Positions 62,572 to 64,000 of a stretch of 64,000 nucleotides of DNA are shown here, in pieces. A model generated the notes under the pieces. It was not told the origin of the DNA, made no database searches, and was given only the letters and a program-made list of their open reading frames with translations. Position numbers and translations under genes: made by a program. How positions within the stretch are numbered: position 1 is the first letter of the stretch; each line of letters begins with the position of its first letter. This DNA comes from DATDAH01 sp963823495. Lineage in GTDB: Bacteria > Actinomycetota > Acidimicrobiia > Acidimicrobiales > DATDAH01. Where the stretch lies: assembly GCA_963823495.1 (NCBI GenBank), contig CAWGLV010000001.1:2418001-2482000 (forward strand), written 5' to 3'.

Positions 62572-62842
62572 GCCGGGGAGAGATGGTCGTCGGCTCCCGC
62601 CGACCTTCGCCTCCGAGCTCGAGGTCCTGGGCGATTTCAACGAGGACTGGCTGCCGATCCTCCGAATCCAACGGGTACTCGACGCCGATGGCATCGTGCT
62701 CTTCGATATCGAGACCGGGGCGGACGACCAGACCGTCGAGGCGATGATCGACGAGGTGAACATCGAGTACCTCGATCTGCTGCTGGATCTGACTGGCGAT
62801 GACTTCATGGGCGCGAAGCCCATTGGCCCGGAACGGAAATGA
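62519..62842 (+). CDS. Hypothetical acidic protein, possibly truncated
   Basis: A 107-codon frame from GTG 62519. From about residue 30 on it has convincing amphipathic, acidic character (ELEVLGDFNEDWLPILRIQR, VEAMIDEVNIEYLDLLLDLT). The first 30 residues are arginine-rich and overlap the helicase relic, suggesting that the true 5' end was lost or lies elsewhere. No family recognised. Confidence 0.35.
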   Translation: MSHSRSRESRPNRLAIRAPGRDGRRLPPTFASELEVLGDFNEDWLPILRIQRVLDADGIVLFDIETGADDQTVEAMIDEVNIEYLDLLLDLTGDDFMGAKPIGPERK

Positions 62843-62948
62843 GGTCGGTCCGTGACCGGCAGTTGACCCTGCGGGAAGGCTCTGTGGGTCGAGCTTCGCG
62901 ACCTGGTCGGACTTGCGAGCTCATGTTCGATCGAGTGAGCTCCGCCGC

Positions 62949-63467
62949 GTGGAACGAGCCGACTTCGTGCAGGCTGAGTTCCGGAGCAGTGACGAGCACC
63001 GAGCCGTTCAGGCAGTCGCAGACTCGCTCGTTACACACCTCCTCACGGCCAGCGTCGCGGCAGAGATCTTGAGCGCCAATCAGCCCGGGCGATCGAGCGC
63101 CGAAGTACAGAGGGTCTTCGTCGACCACGCACGACAGCTCGGTTTCCGCGATGAATCGAAGGGCCTCTTCGCCGAGTATTCGTCCGCCTTGCGGCCTGAC
63201 TACTTCATGAGCCTGGGGGACACAGGGATCATTCTCGAGGTGGAACGGGGCAAGACGACCATCAACAACATGGATCTGCTCGACTTCTGGAAGTGTCACA
63301 TCTGCGCGCACGCGGACTACCTCTTCCTGTTGGTGCCAACCGAGTTACGACAGAACGAGACAATGTCCGCTCGTCGGGAGTTCGCCACGGTGAAGAAGCG
63401 CCTTGCCTCGTTCTTCGAGCCACAGAACTACACGAACGTCCGGGGTCTCGTCCTGCTCGGATACTGA
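62949..63467 (+). CDS. Putative PD-(D/E)XK-type nuclease or restriction-like protein
   Basis: About 172 residues. SSALRPDYFMSLGDTGIILE then VERGKTTINNMDLLDFWKCH gives the order PD, hydrophobic strand, E-x-E-R-G-K, as in restriction-endonuclease-like folds, though the usual lysine position holds Glu. ADYLFLLVP follows as the next strand. The start is uncertain (GTG 62949; TTG 62913 and GTG 62967 also in frame). It stands alone in the post-tRNA region with lower GC than the chromosome to its left. Function inferred only from motif spacing. The 242 bases after it hold no gene I can support. Confidence 0.45.
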   Translation: MERADFVQAEFRSSDEHRAVQAVADSLVTHLLTASVAAEILSANQPGRSSAEVQRVFVDHARQLGFRDESKGLFAEYSSALRPDYFMSLGDTGIILEVERGKTTINNMDLLDFWKCHICAHADYLFLLVPTELRQNETMSARREFATVKKRLASFFEPQNYTNVRGLVLLGY

Positions 63468-63695
63468 CACTGGTCGCTGCGAAATCGTATTGCTGTGGAC
63501 CTCTCGGGTCACGGCCTTCTCTTGTCACCACGTGTCAGCACCAAGGCGCCGCTCGAACCGGCATCAGGGGAGCAGTGAGCAGGGCCGAATGCACTCTCAA
63601 CCTGGCGAAGATGCCGAAGGGCGCAGTTCGTGCTCGCCTCACGCAACTCCGGCGACTCCACAGCAGGAAGCCAGGTCAGGGGAGGGCGAGCCCGG

Positions 63696-63701
63696 TAGCC
63701 T
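63696..63701 (+). promoter_or_regulatory. -10 box TAGCCT before the small gene at 63710
   Basis: TAGCCT 8 bases before ATG 63710, matching the layout at secG. Confidence 0.4.
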
Positions 63702-63709
63702 GGAAGGCG

Positions 63710-63895
63710 ATGGCTCCGGTGAAGCGTGAGTTCGGCCCGGGAGAGGCAACGGCGCTCGTTGCAGGCGGCGGACCTGCAACCGACGGCGACGTGTCGATCA
63801 CGAATGACGGCCGCCGGCTCGACAGCGCCGAGGCCGTGATCGCGTTCGTCGAGGAGCTGCGGCGGCAGCAGGAAGTTCTCGAACAACCGGCCTGA
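63710..63895 (+). CDS. Small protein upstream of a nucleotidyltransferase
   Basis: A 61-residue protein. A helical C-terminus (DSAEAVIAFVEELRRQQEVL) follows a glycine-rich middle (ALVAGGGPATDGDVSI). There is no recognised domain. It is separated by 4 bases from the next gene, a nucleotidyltransferase. Small-gene plus nucleotidyltransferase pairs often act as antitoxin-toxin modules, but nothing in this sequence proves that. The start is supported by a -10 box 8 bases upstream. Confidence 0.5.
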   Translation: MAPVKREFGPGEATALVAGGGPATDGDVSITNDGRRLDSAEAVIAFVEELRRQQEVLEQPA

Positions 63896-63899
63896 GCCG

Positions 63900-64000
63900 A
63901 TGGCCGACCACCCCCCGCTCGACGTCGACCGCGTGGTGGAGGTGCTTGATCGGCACGGTGTTCATTACCTGCTCGTCGGTGGCGTCGCGGCCCGGTTCCA
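63900..64000 (+). CDS. Nucleotidyltransferase-fold protein (3' truncated by window end)
   Basis: Only the first 33 residues are visible: LDVDRVVEVLDRHGVHYLLV then GGVAARF. The pattern 'helix, HGVxYLLVGGVAA' is the opening of the MNT/AbiEii-like nucleotidyltransferase domain, in which the GG pair precedes the catalytic DxD. The catalytic acids lie beyond the window. It is 4 bases after the small gene. Confidence 0.55.
   Translation, partial: MADHPPLDVDRVVEVLDRHGVHYLLVGGVAARF

Noticed and set aside
62839..63072. 77-codon plus-strand frame directly after the acidic ORF
   Set aside because: Overlaps the putative nuclease in another frame and is Ser/Arg-rich with no motif.
62805..63311. 168-codon minus-strand frame opposite the putative nuclease
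   Set aside because: The plus strand has a more convincing protein with hydrophobic strands and a PD...ExE pattern; the minus frame has none.

Overview
The window reads as chromosome of a high-GC actinobacterium, most likely class Acidimicrobiia (an inference from gene content and order, not from a marker-gene search). Support comes from very GC-rich codons, frequent GTG starts, a PdtaR-type ANTAR regulator, actinobacterial-style promoters (TANNNT box 6-8 bases before the start codon, no ribosome-binding site), a LexA box of the CGAAC-N4-GTTCG type, and the uvrC-rapZ-gap-pgk-tpiA-secG order.

Layout. 1-6.4 kb: end of a MocR-like aminotransferase, bcp, fabZ, then a leftward fatty-acid synthase II operon fabD-fabH-fabG-acpP-fabF, headed by a 35-codon membrane peptide. 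FabD carries an extra C-terminal lipoyl/biotinyl-like domain. 6.4-13.4 kb: tRNA-Leu(CAA), a DUF3105 lipoprotein, a coiled-coil protein, pdtaR, polA, a small membrane protein, a methyltransferase, and rpsA with a strong terminator. 13.5-24.6 kb: a Tad/Flp pilus locus (cpaB, cpaE, cpaF, a VWA-TadB fusion, tadC, a polytopic protein), a convergent flp pilin gene, and a two-component system. 24.6-35.2 kb: coaE, a membrane-bound spermidine-synthase-like protein, uvrB, a short-chain dehydrogenase, a polytopic glycosyltransferase-like protein, and uvrA with an SOS box.

35.2-51.2 kb is a surface-glycan region: an initiating sugar-phosphate transferase, flippase, hydrolase, PhyH-like oxygenase and two glycosyltransferase-like genes. 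It ends in a tightly coupled leftward operon encoding all six pseudaminic-acid enzymes (PseB, C, H, G, I, F), interleaved with WbqC, a methyltransferase and a metallo-beta-lactamase-fold protein. Together these could build, activate, modify and export a nonulosonic-acid-containing glycan.

51.3-52.4 kb holds the most unusual element: an AbiEi-DUF559 nuclease-like gene bracketed by 44-base terminal inverted repeats with an additional direct copy. The right repeat encodes the last codons and stop of the gene. It resembles a REP-type cassette built around a nuclease-fold protein instead of a transposase.

52.4-62.1 kb is housekeeping: nadA, threonine dehydratase, uvrC, a methyltransferase, rapZ (no ordinary start codon), gap, pgk, tpiA, secG and tRNA-Leu(GAG). 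Directly after that tRNA the sequence changes character. It holds a UvrD-helicase C-terminal fragment, an orphan acidic ORF, a possible PD-(D/E)XK nuclease, and a small gene followed by a nucleotidyltransferase cut by the window end. This looks like the start of an accessory island.
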